DNA from: Burkholderiales bacterium
Lineage (GTDB): Bacteria; Pseudomonadota; Gammaproteobacteria; Burkholderiales; Burkholderiaceae_C
Length of the DNA stretch: 64,000 nucleotides
Direction: 5' to 3'
NCBI GenBank assembly: GCA_016185015.1
Contig: JACPOI010000016.1
Location: 62,001 to 126,000, forward strand
Below the pieces are notes generated by a model. It saw only the letters and a program-made list of their open reading frames with translations, made no database searches and was not told the origin of the DNA. This document shows positions 1 through 8,363 of the stretch, piece by piece; the first letter of the stretch is position 1; each line of letters begins with the position of its first letter. A program made the position numbers and the translations under genes.

Positions 1-335
1 GGCAGGTTGGGCACGGCCAGCAGCAGGGCCGCCATCTCGCCCTGCAGCTGCTCCAGGCGTGTCGCCGAGCTGTCGAGTTCGCCCTTGAGCGCATTGACCT
101 CGGCCTTGGCCGCCTCGGCCTCGTCCTTTTTGCCCTGGCCCATGAGCGCGCCAATCTGCTTGCTCAGGGTGTTGCGTTTGTTCTGCAGTTCTTCGGTACG
201 GGTCTGCAGGGTCTTGCGTTCGGCTTCCAGGGTACGGAAGGCGTCGGCGTCCAGGAAGGGCTGCGGGTTCTTGCGCGTCTGCAGACGGGCGAGCACGCCG
301 TCCAGGTCTTTGCGGAGCAGGGTGAGGTCTAGCAT
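1..335 (-). CDS. serS: Seryl-tRNA synthetase, N-terminal part (runs off the window)
   Basis: Charges tRNA-Ser with serine in the cytoplasm. Only the first 111 codons are present. They begin MLDLTLLRKDLDGV and continue as a long charged helix rich in E, K, Q and R (about residues 35-105). This is the coiled-coil tRNA-binding arm characteristic of class II SerRS. The catalytic domain lies outside the window. The ATG at 335-333 is the natural start because the conserved MLD N-terminus begins there. The structured repeat element lies directly upstream, so the promoter is probably within or beside it. Confidence 0.93.
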   Translation of the reverse strand, partial: MLDLTLLRKDLDGVLARLQTRKNPQPFLDADAFRTLEAERKTLQTRTEELQNKRNTLSKQIGALMGQGKKDEAEAAKAEVNALKGELDSSATRLEQLQGEMAALLLAVPNL

Positions 336-414
336 TTGAGTATTGTAGTTTTCGTTTTCTTGTCTCTGTTTTTCTTCGCCTTTCGCTGCTTTTTTCGCTG
401 CGCGGGCTTTGGTA

Positions 415-890
415 GCCCCCCTATCCCCCTATCCCCCTATCCCCCTATCCCCCCAGCCCCCTATCCCCCCAGCCCCCTTCCCACCCCCGCCGGGGCGGGA
501 AGGGGGAGCCTGATCTGGTTTCTGGTTTTCTGGCTACGCTTCTACGGGACGAACCGTCGCCACCGCCACTTCAGGCGGAGATTTTCGGGAAGCGGTCGTA
601 GTAAATGGGGCGGAAGTTGTCTTCCAACGGCGGTGGTCGTTCCGACCTACCGCTTTCGAGTCCAGAACCCCGCTCGACCACCTCTTTGTCTCGTCGCTGG
701 CGCGTAGCTGCCAGCCAGAGCCGCGCTGGCCCCGTGCCATTTACTACGACCAGCTCCGAGAAATGCCGGCACCCAAGCCCTGGCCGGGACCTACCCCCGT
801 AGAAGCGTAGCCGGCGCGAAGAAACAAAATCCAGGCCCCCCTTTCCACCCCGGCGGGGGTGGAAAGGGGCGGGGGGGGATAGGGGGGGGA
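415..890. repeat. Structured intergenic mosaic repeat, copy A
   Basis: This fills most of the gap between serS and ispH, where no credible gene was found. Each end is a GC-rich hairpin: 473-506 (CCCCCTTCCC pairing with GGGAAGGGGG) and 838-869 (a 14-bp stem with loop GGCG). The two ends are inverted relative to each other, and the 17-bp arm GGCTACGCTTCTACGGG at 532-548 recurs inverted at 796-812. An inner inverted pair is built on GGTCGTAGTAAATGG near 593-607 and 738-753. Two exact blocks, ACGAACCGTCGCCACC (549-564) and GCGGTCGTAGTAAA (592-605), recur in the same order in copy B near 28.8 kb. It looks like a non-coding dispersed element. Confidence 0.8.
421..476. repeat. 8-bp tandem repeat (CTATCCCC), seven units
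   Basis: Seven consecutive 8-bp units: five read CTATCCCC and two (453-460 and 469-476) read CCAGCCCC. The tract forms the outer edge of the structured repeat element between serS and ispH. The opposite edge of that element (about 870-890) carries a degenerate complementary G-rich run with GGGGATAGGGG. Such tracts are prone to slippage, so unit number may vary between strains. Confidence 0.9.
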
Positions 891-949
891 CTACAAAAGC
901 GCCGCCAGGCAAAACTGATGGAAAAAGGAAGGAAGGAAGAAGAGGAAAG

Positions 950-1897
950 TCAAACCTCCTGCTTCAACCCCTTAGGCAAAGGAAACTTGATCGTCTCCTC
1001 AATCCCATCCATCTTCCTCACCGCCACAGCGCCCAAAGCCCTGATGCGCTCAATCACCTGCTGCACCAGGATTTCCGGCGCCGAGGCGCCGGCGGTCAGG
1101 CCCACGCGGCTACGGCCATCGAACCATTCGGGCTTCAACTCGTCGGCGCTGTCCACCATATAAGCATCGGTGCCCAGCTTCTTGGCCACTTCGCGCAGGC
1201 GGTTGCTGTTGGAACTGGTGGGGCTGCCCACCACGATGACCACGTCCACCTGCGGGCTCAGCAGCTTGACGGCGTCCTGCCGGTTCTGCGTGGCGTAGCA
1301 GATGTCCTGCTGCTTGGGTTCGCGCACTTGCGGGAACCTGGCCTTCACCGCGGCCATGATGCTGGCCGCATCGTCCACGCTCAAGGTGGTCTGCGTGACC
1401 ACGGCCAGCTTGGCCGTCTGGACCAGCTGCACGCGGGCCACATCGGCCTCGTCTTCCACCAGGTGGATGCCGGAATCGAGCTGGCCCACGGTGCCCTCCA
1501 CCTCGGGATGACCCTTGTGGCCGATCATGATGAACTCGTAGCCTTCCTTGTGCAGCTTGGCCACTTCCACGTGCACCTTGGTCACCAACGGACAGGTGGC
1601 GTCGAAGATCTGGAAACCGCGTGCCTCGGCCTCACGCTGCACGGCCTTGCTCACGCCGTGGGCCGAGAACACCAGCGTGGCGCCGGGTGGCACGTCGCTC
1701 AATTCCTCGATGAAGATCGCGCCCTTGGCCTTGAGGTCGTTGACCACATAGGTGTTGTGCACGATCTCGTGGCGCACGTAGATCGGGCGGCCGAACTTCT
1801 GCAGGGCGCGCTCGACAATCTCGATGGCGCGGTCCACGCCGGCACAAAAACCGCGCGGTTCGGCCAGGAGAATCTCTGCCTGCGTACTCATGGTCAT
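950..1897 (-). CDS. ispH: 4-hydroxy-3-methylbut-2-enyl diphosphate reductase
   Basis: Last step of the MEP isoprenoid pathway: reduces HMBPP to IPP and DMAPP using an oxygen-sensitive Fe-S cluster. Three cysteines at the expected positions ligate the cluster: C18 ([13 protein letters not shown]), C102 ([11 protein letters not shown]) and C200 ([10 protein letters not shown]). The conserved [11 protein letters not shown] and [11 protein letters not shown] motifs are also present. Length is 315 aa, normal for the family. The start ATG overlaps the stop of the upstream FKBP gene as ATGA, so the two are translationally coupled. A second in-frame ATG two codons later is possible. Confidence 0.97.
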   Translation of the reverse strand: MTMSTQAEILLAEPRGFCAGVDRAIEIVERALQKFGRPIYVRHEIVHNTYVVNDLKAKGAIFIEELSDVPPGATLVFSAHGVSKAVQREAEARGFQIFDATCPLVTKVHVEVAKLHKEGYEFIMIGHKGHPEVEGTVGQLDSGIHLVEDEADVARVQLVQTAKLAVVTQTTLSVDDAASIMAAVKARFPQVREPKQQDICYATQNRQDAVKLLSPQVDVVIVVGSPTSSNSNRLREVAKKLGTDAYMVDSADELKPEWFDGRSRVGLTAGASAPEILVQQVIERIRALGAVAVRKMDGIEETIKFPLPKGLKQEV

Positions 1898-2343
1898 AGC
1901 ACCCCGATCAGTTGAACTTCAAAGCTCACCGGCTGGCCTGCCAGCGGGTGGTTGAAGTCGAACAATACAGCCTCTTCGCCCAGCTGGCACACCACGCCGC
2001 CGAACTGCCCCTTGCGGTCGGGTGTGGGGAAATGCACCACGTCACCCACCGCGTACTGCTCGTTAGGGTCGCCCAGTTCGCGCAATTCCTTGCGCGAGAG
2101 CCACTGCTGCATGTCGGGGTTGCGCTCGCCGTAGGCACCTGGGGGCAGCTGCACGGTGGTGTGCACCCCCTCCTCCAGGCCCAGCAGCGCCTGCTCCACG
2201 CCCGGGGCCAGTTCGCCCGTGCCGATGGTCAGCGTGGCCGGCTTGCCGCCGAAGGTATTGATGATGTCGCCGGCCGGCCCCGAGAGGCGGTAATGCAGCG
2301 TGAGGAAGGAGCCGGGCTGGACCCGGGCTGGGGTGGTGGTCAT
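1894..2343 (-). CDS. fkpB: FKBP-type peptidyl-prolyl cis-trans isomerase (SlpA-like)
   Basis: A cytoplasmic prolyl isomerase of 149 aa with the FKBP core followed by the SlyD/SlpA-type IF insert ([21 protein letters not shown] region) and the FDFNHPLAG signature. No His-rich metal-binding tail is present, which favours SlpA/FkpB over SlyD. It sits immediately upstream of ispH with a 4-bp overlap. The fkpB-ispH pairing is widespread in proteobacteria and supports the call. Confidence 0.9.
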   Translation of the reverse strand: MTTTPARVQPGSFLTLHYRLSGPAGDIINTFGGKPATLTIGTGELAPGVEQALLGLEEGVHTTVQLPPGAYGERNPDMQQWLSRKELRELGDPNEQYAVGDVVHFPTPDRKGQFGGVVCQLGEEAVLFDFNHPLAGQPVSFEVQLIGVL

Positions 2344-2398
2344 GGAAGTCCCGATAAACTGGGCTCCATTGTAAAAACCTCAGCCCTTGACCCCCGTC

Positions 2399-3082
2399 AT
2401 GCCCCTGAAAGACCTTCCCCCCGACGCGCGACCGCGCGAAAAGCTGCTGTCGCGCGGCCCGGGGGCGCTGTCGGACGCCGAGTTGCTGGCCCTGCTGCTA
2501 CGCACCGGCCTGGCCGGCAAGGGGGTGCTGCAACTGGCGCAGGAACTGCTGGACGTCAAGACCGGCTTCGGCGGCATGGCCGGCCTGCTGCACGCCACGG
2601 CCGACGACCTGAAGCGCATCAAGGGCCTGGGGCCGGCCAAACGCGCCGAACTGGTGGCCGTGCTGGAGCTGGCCCGCCGCGCCCTGGCCGAGCAGCTGCG
2701 CGAACGCGCCGCGCTGGACACGCCACAGGCCGTCAAGGATTACCTGCAACTGCACCTGGCCAACAAGAAACACGAATGTTTTGCCGTGCTCTTCCTGGAC
2801 AACCAGCACAAGCTGCTGGCGCTGGAGGAGCTGTTTCGCGGCACGCTGGCGCAGACCAGCGTCTACCCGCGCGAAGTGGTGCTGCGCGCCCTGCACCACC
2901 ACGCCGCCGCCGTGGTGCTGGCGCACAACCACCCCAGCGGCACCGTACAGCCTTCGCGCGCCGACGAGGCGCTGACCCAGGCCCTCAAGGCTGCGCTGGC
3001 CCTGGTGGATGTGCGTGTGCTGGACCACGTGATCGTGGCACCAGGCCTGGCGCTGTCCATGGCCGAGAAAGGCCTGATCTGA
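2399..3082 (+). CDS. radC: RadC-family JAB-domain protein
   Basis: 227 aa with an N-terminal helix-hairpin-helix region ([13 protein letters not shown]) and a C-terminal JAB/MPN metalloprotease-like fold. The metal-site motif is visible as [16 protein letters not shown]. Despite the name, a role in DNA repair is not firmly established for the family. The ATG at 2399 gives [16 protein letters not shown], the conserved start; a TTG four codons upstream is less likely. It is transcribed divergently from fkpB-ispH. Its stop overlaps the start codon of the Smr gene by one base. Confidence 0.93.
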   Translation: MPLKDLPPDARPREKLLSRGPGALSDAELLALLLRTGLAGKGVLQLAQELLDVKTGFGGMAGLLHATADDLKRIKGLGPAKRAELVAVLELARRALAEQLRERAALDTPQAVKDYLQLHLANKKHECFAVLFLDNQHKLLALEELFRGTLAQTSVYPREVVLRALHHHAAAVVLAHNHPSGTVQPSRADEALTQALKAALALVDVRVLDHVIVAPGLALSMAEKGLI

Positions 3083-3723
3083 TGGTCACCGTGAAGTCCC
3101 TGGCTGACCTCAAGCAAGTCAAGAAGGCGATTGAGGCGCAGGCCAAGCTGGACGCCGAGCGCAAGATCGAGGCGGCGAAAAAGGCCCGACAGGCCACGGC
3201 GGACAAGGACTTGTTCCAGCAGGCGGCCGGCAAGGTGCAGCCCTTGACCCAGCCGGCCAAGGCCCAGCTCAAGAGCGCCAAGCCCCCGGCACGGCCGCTG
3301 CAGCACCAGCTGGACGAGCAAGCCGCGCTGCAGGAAACCCTGAGCGACGAATTCGACATCAGCACCCTGCTGGAAACCGACGAACACCTGAGCTACCGCC
3401 GCCCCGGCATTGGCCCCGACGTCACACGCAAGCTGCGCCGGGGCGACTGGGCCATCCAGCGCCAGCTCGACCTGCACGGCTTGCGCACCGAAGACGCTCG
3501 CGAAGCCTTGGGCCAGTTCATCCGCGAAGTGCACCAGCAGGGCATACGCTGCGTGCGCGTGGTCCACGGCAAGGGCCTGGGCTCACCGGGCAAGACGCCG
3601 GTGCTCAAGGGCCGGGTGCAGAGCTGGCTGGCGCAGAAGAAGGAAGTGCTGGCGTTTGTGCAGGCGCGGCCAGCGGAGGGGGGAGCGGGAGCGTTGGTGG
3701 TGTTGCTACAACCCGCAGGCTAA
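3082..3723 (+). CDS. Smr-domain protein (DNA/RNA endonuclease-like)
   Basis: 213 aa. The first half is low-complexity and charged (Lys/Ala/Gln-rich). The C-terminal half is an Smr domain with the signature LDLHGLRTEDAREALGQFI, followed by CVRVVHGKGLGSPGKTPVLK. Smr domains act as nickases or RNA endonucleases in several proteins, including the C-terminus of MutS2, but no MutS part is present here. The start codon lies in TGATG with the radC stop, so it is probably co-translated with radC. The specific substrate is unknown. Confidence 0.88.
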   Translation: MVTVKSLADLKQVKKAIEAQAKLDAERKIEAAKKARQATADKDLFQQAAGKVQPLTQPAKAQLKSAKPPARPLQHQLDEQAALQETLSDEFDISTLLETDEHLSYRRPGIGPDVTRKLRRGDWAIQRQLDLHGLRTEDAREALGQFIREVHQQGIRCVRVVHGKGLGSPGKTPVLKGRVQSWLAQKKEVLAFVQARPAEGGAGALVVLLQPAG

Positions 3724-3724
3724 G

Positions 3725-4129
3725 TCAGCCGGGCGTGTTTCTCATCCAGTCCGCTGTCCCGGCAAACGATTCGCGCAGCTTGCCGCGCAGTTCTTCATCC
3801 ACCCCCACCTCCCCCATGGCCTGATCCATGCAGGCCAGCCACTGGTCGCGTTCGACCAAGCCGATCTTGAAAGGCATGTGGCGTGCGCGCAGGCGCGGGT
3901 GGCCGAAGCGTTCGATGTAGTGATTCGGGCCACCAAGCCAACCGGTCAGGAACCAGGCCAGTTTCTGCCGCGCATCCGTCAACTCGCTGCCATGCGCGGC
4001 GCGCAGTTCCTTGTAGCCGGGCTCCAGGTCCATGAGGTCGTAGAAGCGTTCGACCAGGGCGTGAACCTTGTCTTCACCGCCGATCCATTCAAAGGCGGTA
4101 GCGGGCTTGGTGTTCTCTTCGGATGTCAT
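3725..4129 (-). CDS. Group II truncated haemoglobin
   Basis: 134 aa, the usual size for a 2-over-2 globin. Visible features are the E/Y-rich B helix (ALVERFYDLM), the LAWFLTGWLGGP segment, and HPRLRARHMPFKIG with the proximal His region followed by the conserved Trp (DQWLACMDQAM). These are typical of group II (YjbI/GlbO-like) proteins that bind oxygen or NO. The start MTSEENTK was chosen because homology begins soon after it; the longer upstream extension would overlap the permease. It converges with the Smr gene one base away. Confidence 0.9.
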   Translation of the reverse strand: MTSEENTKPATAFEWIGGEDKVHALVERFYDLMDLEPGYKELRAAHGSELTDARQKLAWFLTGWLGGPNHYIERFGHPRLRARHMPFKIGLVERDQWLACMDQAMGEVGVDEELRGKLRESFAGTADWMRNTPG

Positions 4130-4184
4130 GCCCGGATTATCCCAGCCGATCCGGAACGCAAGAACGCTAGCATTTCGATAGCAA

Positions 4185-6704
4185 TCAAGTAGCCGCCTGC
4201 CGCAAGGTCTGCACCACCGGGCGGCGCAGCACGGACCGCAGGCCCCACCAGCCGGCCAGCCAGGCCAGCAGCGCGCCGCTGACCGCGCCGACCGGCAGCA
4301 GCCACCAGGTGACGGTCCATTCGAAGTTGAAGGCGTAACGGGCCAGCGCCCAGCCCACCACGGCCGAAACCACCGCGGCCAGAGCACCGGCCAGCGCGCC
4401 CACGCCCGCGAGTTCGGCGCGTTGCACCTGGCGCAGCAGGCCGCTGCCCGCACCCACGGCGCGCATGATGGCGTATTCACGCGCGCGCTCCTCGCGCGTG
4501 GCGGTGACGGCGGCAAACAGCACCACCAGACCCGCGGCCAGTGTGAAGCCGAAGAGGAACTCCACCGCGCGGCTGACCTGCTCCAGCACACGCTGCACCT
4601 GGGCCAGGGTCGCGCTCAGGTCCACCACGGTGATGTTGGGGAACTGGCGCACCAGGGCGCTGTCGAAACCGGGCTTGTCCGGCGCGCGCAGCGCGGCCAG
4701 GTAGGTGACCGGCAGCTCCGGCATCCGGCTCACCGGATACAACGCGAAGAAGTTGGCGCGCATGGAACCCCAGTCCACCTTGCGCAGCGAGGTGATCGTG
4801 CTCTCCTGCTGCAGACCGGCGATGTCGAAACGCAGCTTGTCGCCGAGCTTGAGGTTCAGGGTCTTGGCGATGCCCTCTTCCATGCTGATGCCCTGGGCAT
4901 CCTCGGCCGTCCAGCGGCCCGCCACGATGGGGTTGTGGCCCGGCGGCTGCGCGCTGTGCGAGAGATTGAACTCGCGCTCGACCAGGCGCTGCGCCCGGTC
5001 GTCCTCGTAGTCCTGCGCCTGCACTGGGCGGTCGTTGATGGCCACCAGGCGGCCGCGGATCATGGGGAACCAGTCGTAGCCGCTGACACCCGCCTCGCGC
5101 AGCTGGCGCTGGAAGGCCTCGGCCTGGTCGGGCTGGATGTTGATGACAAACCGGTTGGGCGCATCGGCCGGCGTGGCCTGGCGCCAGCTGCGTATCAGGT
5201 CGGTGCGCAGCAGCACCAGCAGCAGCAGGGCCAGCAGGCCCACGGCCAGGCTGCTGACCTGCAGCACGGCGTAGATGGGCCGGGCCGAGAGCTGGCGCGT
5301 GGCCAGCACCAGCCAGCGCGGCGCAGTGTTCTCGCGCACCACACGGCGCAGCAGCAGCACCGCACCCCAGCTGGCCAGCGCAAAGACGGCCACGGCGCCA
5401 GCAAAGCCGCCCACGGTGATCAGTCCCAGCTTCAGGTCGCTGCTGGCCGCCAGCAGCAGCACGGCAAAACCCAGCACGCCCAAGCCCAGAACGCCGATCG
5501 ACATGGGCCGCAGCGTGCCCAGGTCACGCCGGATCACACGCAGTGCGGGCACCTGGGCCAGCTGCAGCACGGGCGGCAGGCCGAAGGCCAGCATGAGCGT
5601 GAGTCCCATGCCCAGGCCAAAGAACACGGGCCACAGGCCGGGCGCCGGCAAAGCCGTATCCACCAGGCCCGCCAGCAGCAGCACAAAGACGTGGTGCACG
5701 GCCCAGCCCAGCGCCACGCCCAGAGCGCCGCCGGCCAGGCCCACCAGCAGGAACTCCAGCGCATGGCTGCGCGCGATGGTGGCTTGCGACAGGCCCAGCA
5801 CGCGCAGCATGGCGCAATCGTCCAGATGCTGGTTGGCAAAGGAACGTGCCGCCAGGCCCACGGCCACCGCACTCAGCAACGCGGCCAGCAGGGCCACGAG
5901 GTTGAGGAATTTCTCGGCACGCTCCAGCGTCTGCGCCATTTCGGGCCGCCCACCCCGCAGGGCTTCGATGCGCACGCCGCGCAGCTGCTCACGCTCCACC
6001 GCTTCATTGGCGCGCTTGACGAAGGCATTGACCACCTTGTCCTCGCCGGCTACGGCCAGGCGATAACTCACGCGGCTCGCGGGCTGGATCAGTTGCGTGG
6101 CGGCCAGGTCGGCCTGGTGGATCAGCGCACGCGGAGCAAAGTTGATGAAACCGGCACCGCGGTCAGGTTCCACGCCGATCAGGCGCGTGACGCGCAGGGC
6201 TGCCTCGCCCAACAACAGCTTGTCGCCGACCTTCAGGTCCAGGGCATCGAGCAGGGCCGGATCGGCCCAGACCTCACCCCGCGCCGGGATATCGCGCGTG
6301 GCCACCGCCGGCGTGCCCGCTTCCGTGCTGACGGTGAGTTTGCCGCGCAGCGGGTAACCAGCCTCCACCGCCTTGAGCGACACGAGGCGCGTGGCACCGC
6401 CGTGCTTGTCGTCGGCACGGGCCATGGTCGGGAAACTCAGGGAGCCCGAGACCTGCAGGCCACTTGCTTGGGCCAGCGCCAGCAGGCTGGCGGGCGTGGC
6501 GTTGTCGCTGACGATCACCGCGTCCCCGCCCAGCAACTGGCGCGCATCGCGCTGCATGCCGCCCTTGAGGCGGTCGGCGAAGAAACCCACGGCGGTCAGA
6601 GCCGCCACCGCCAGTGTCACGGCCAGGATCAGCAGGCGCAACTGGCCGGCACGCAGATCACGCCAGAGGGTTTTCCAGGCGAGTTGCCAGAAGGTGATGT
6701 TCAT
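4185..6704 (-). CDS. FtsX-family ABC transporter permease (YbbP-like)
   Basis: 839-aa inner-membrane protein starting MNITFWQLAWKTLWRD, with one N-terminal membrane helix, a large periplasmic domain, and repeated FtsX-type membrane blocks near residues 260-400, 400-500 and 740-835. This two-FtsX-domain layout matches YbbP, the permease of the YbbA-YbbP exporter linked to lipoprotein or lipid handling. The partner ATPase is not adjacent on either side, which is unusual. The stop codon falls inside a short AT-rich motif (GATAGCAATC on the plus strand) that recurs elsewhere in the window. Confidence 0.85.
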   Translation of the reverse strand: MNITFWQLAWKTLWRDLRAGQLRLLILAVTLAVAALTAVGFFADRLKGGMQRDARQLLGGDAVIVSDNATPASLLALAQASGLQVSGSLSFPTMARADDKHGGATRLVSLKAVEAGYPLRGKLTVSTEAGTPAVATRDIPARGEVWADPALLDALDLKVGDKLLLGEAALRVTRLIGVEPDRGAGFINFAPRALIHQADLAATQLIQPASRVSYRLAVAGEDKVVNAFVKRANEAVEREQLRGVRIEALRGGRPEMAQTLERAEKFLNLVALLAALLSAVAVGLAARSFANQHLDDCAMLRVLGLSQATIARSHALEFLLVGLAGGALGVALGWAVHHVFVLLLAGLVDTALPAPGLWPVFFGLGMGLTLMLAFGLPPVLQLAQVPALRVIRRDLGTLRPMSIGVLGLGVLGFAVLLLAASSDLKLGLITVGGFAGAVAVFALASWGAVLLLRRVVRENTAPRWLVLATRQLSARPIYAVLQVSSLAVGLLALLLLVLLRTDLIRSWRQATPADAPNRFVINIQPDQAEAFQRQLREAGVSGYDWFPMIRGRLVAINDRPVQAQDYEDDRAQRLVEREFNLSHSAQPPGHNPIVAGRWTAEDAQGISMEEGIAKTLNLKLGDKLRFDIAGLQQESTITSLRKVDWGSMRANFFALYPVSRMPELPVTYLAALRAPDKPGFDSALVRQFPNITVVDLSATLAQVQRVLEQVSRAVEFLFGFTLAAGLVVLFAAVTATREERAREYAIMRAVGAGSGLLRQVQRAELAGVGALAGALAAVVSAVVGWALARYAFNFEWTVTWWLLPVGAVSGALLAWLAGWWGLRSVLRRPVVQTLRQAAT

Positions 6705-6774
6705 GGGGCTAGCTTAGGGGATTTTGCTAATGGCTGGTGTGACAGGGTTTTCTTGAGCTCAGGTCCCTGACGGG

Positions 6775-7060
6775 GCTACGTGCCGGGATGTGCGCCCGGC
6801 AGCGCACTCACTTTCTCTTGCTTCGCCAAGAGAAAGTAAGCAAAGAGAAGGCGAGCCGAAGTCAGGGCCCCTGCGGGGTACCTTGCGCTGCTCGCATCGG
6901 GCGGGGTCGGGCTAAACTCGCTGCGCTCAAACAACGCCCGCCCTGATCCGCCCGCTGCTGCGCTGCTCAGCCCTGCCACACGGCAGGCTTTTGGGTACTT
7001 TGATTTGGCGAAGCAAAGAAAAGTACCTCGCCCGCCGGGGCGAGACCCGGCAAAGTCACA
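6775..7060. repeat. Intergenic repeat with inverted hairpin ends (TTGCTTCGCCAA type)
   Basis: Fills most of the 382-bp gap between the permease and fdhD; no gene was found. The left end carries a hairpin at 6811-6836 (CTTTCTCTTG, loop, CAAGAGAAAG). The right end at 7005-7024 is the inverted counterpart: the 20-base arms match at 17 positions around TTGCTTCGCCAA. A GC-rich central part with short direct and inverted repeats lies between. Elements of this sequence type are, from general knowledge, common in intergenic DNA of Burkholderiales. A role is not known to me. Confidence 0.75.
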
Positions 7061-7086
7061 CAAGAGAGAACGCCAGAAGAAAAAAG

Positions 7087-7935
7087 CTACGCCGCTGCGC
7101 GCAACTTAGGCCCAGCCAGTTCCGGCTGCAAAACCAAGCGCTGCGAAGCCGTATAGCAATAGAAATGCCGCCCCGTAGCACGACCAATGGCACACAAGCC
7201 CACACGTTCGGCAACGGCGTGGCCCATCTGCGTGATCCCGCTGCGTGAGACAACAATCGGCACCCCCATCTGCGCCGACTTGATCACCATCTCGCTGGTG
7301 AGCCGCCCCGTCGTGTAGAAGACCTTGTCGTCTCCGCTCATGGCCGAAGCGTCCTGCAACCACATCCAGCCCGCAATGGTGTCGATGGCATTGTGGCGCC
7401 CCACGTCTTCCACGAAAAGCAGCATCTCCTCGCCGCGGAACAGGGCGCAGCCGTGCACCGAGCCGGCGGATTTGTAAGTGCTTTCCTGCAGGCGGATGGC
7501 ATTGACGATGCCATAGAGTTGGGCCTGGGTAAGCGTGGCTTCGGGCAGCTGGATCTGGTCCACCTCGTCCATCATGTCGCCGAACACACTGCCCTGGCCG
7601 CAGCCTGTGGTGACCACGCGCTTGGACGTGCGTTCCTCGATGTCGGTGATGCCCGCGCGGGTCTTGACAGCGGCAGCGCCCACGTCCCAATCCACGGTGA
7701 TGGATTCGATCTCGTCCACCGAGCGCACCAGGCGCTGGTTGCGCAGGAAACCGAGCACCAGCAGTTCCGGGTGGCCGCCCAGGGTCATGAGCGTGACCAG
7801 CTCGCGCTTGTCGACGTAGACGGTAAGCGCCCGCTCTGCGGGGATGGACAACAGCGTGGCCTCACCGTGTTCGTTGACGGCCGTGACCTCGCGCGTCAGA
7901 GGCGCCTGGGCTCGGGTGAGATGGGGCAGGGGCAT
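7087..7935 (-). CDS. fdhD: Formate dehydrogenase sulfurtransferase FdhD (FdsC-type)
   Basis: 282-aa cytoplasmic protein that delivers sulfur to the Mo-bis-MGD cofactor of formate dehydrogenases, an essential activation step. Family features are TVYVDKRELVTLMTLGGHPELL, the TTGCGQGSVFGD loop, and a C-terminal half with MVIKSAQMGVPIVVSRSG. E. coli FdhD uses a CxxC pair in the loop. Here the pair reads CGQG, so only one cysteine remains. It lies at the end of the membrane formate dehydrogenase operon but is separated from it by a strong terminator, so it probably has its own promoter. Confidence 0.95.
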   Translation of the reverse strand: MPLPHLTRAQAPLTREVTAVNEHGEATLLSIPAERALTVYVDKRELVTLMTLGGHPELLVLGFLRNQRLVRSVDEIESITVDWDVGAAAVKTRAGITDIEERTSKRVVTTGCGQGSVFGDMMDEVDQIQLPEATLTQAQLYGIVNAIRLQESTYKSAGSVHGCALFRGEEMLLFVEDVGRHNAIDTIAGWMWLQDASAMSGDDKVFYTTGRLTSEMVIKSAQMGVPIVVSRSGITQMGHAVAERVGLCAIGRATGRHFYCYTASQRLVLQPELAGPKLRAAA

Positions 7936-7954
7936 GGATGGCAGCGTACAACAA

Positions 7955-7984
7955 AACGGGCCGGGCTTTGCAGCCCGGCCCGTT
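7955..7984 (-). terminator. Rho-independent terminator of the membrane formate dehydrogenase operon
   Basis: A perfect 13-bp stem (AACGGGCCGGGCT with its complement) closes a 4-base loop. On the minus strand it is followed by a T-rich run. It lies 22 bp after the stop of the small Cys-containing protein and just before fdhD, so it ends the fdh transcript and insulates fdhD. Confidence 0.85.
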
Positions 7985-8005
7985 AGACCGCAAGGTTCGC
8001 GGGGA

Positions 8006-8341
8006 TCAGGATTTCTTGGCTTTTGCAGCTGCTGGCGCAGCAGGCGCGGCTGCTGCGGGAGCTGCAGCCGTGGCCGGTTTGTAGACGAAAGGACCGGGGT
8101 CAGCGCAAGGGGCGGTGGCCACGGGCTTGGCGTCCTTGCCGGCCTTGCCCGACTTGCGGTATTGGGCCGCGACCTTGTCCTGGGACTTGCACAGCTTGTA
8201 GCCGTCGACCTTGCCCGCGTGGGCCGTCTTGGCGGCAGCCTCGGCGGCCTTGGCCTTGGCCTCGTCGTTCGGAGCGGGCAGCTTGGCCAGGGCGGAGACG
8301 CTGAGGGCGCAAGCGGCGATGAATACGGCGATGGATTTCAT
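8006..8341 (-). CDS. Small secreted protein with two cysteines, fdh operon
   Basis: 111 aa. Residues 1-19 form a Sec signal peptide (MKSIAVFIAACALSVSALA). The mature part is Lys/Ala-rich with only two cysteines, in YKLCKSQDKVAAQY and TAPCADPGPFVY, and ends in a low-complexity Ala/Pro/Lys tail. No CxxCH haem motif is present. It is the last gene of the membrane formate dehydrogenase operon, 22 bp after the cytochrome b subunit. A periplasmic accessory or stabilising role is inferred from position only; the two cysteines could form a disulfide. I do not recognise a named family. Confidence 0.8.
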   Translation of the reverse strand: MKSIAVFIAACALSVSALAKLPAPNDEAKAKAAEAAAKTAHAGKVDGYKLCKSQDKVAAQYRKSGKAGKDAKPVATAPCADPGPFVYKPATAAAPAAAAPAAPAAAKAKKS

Positions 8342-8363
8342 GTGGGCCTCTCTTGTGGTGGGG

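Noticed and set aside
336-912. Several short frames in the serS-ispH gap
   Set aside because: They lie inside the structured repeat, are Arg/Pro-rich and have no ribosome sites.
1912-3723. 603-codon frame reading through the radC region into the Smr gene
   Set aside because: The part before 3082 is out of frame with radC and antisense to fkpB; only the Smr portion from 3082 is genuine.
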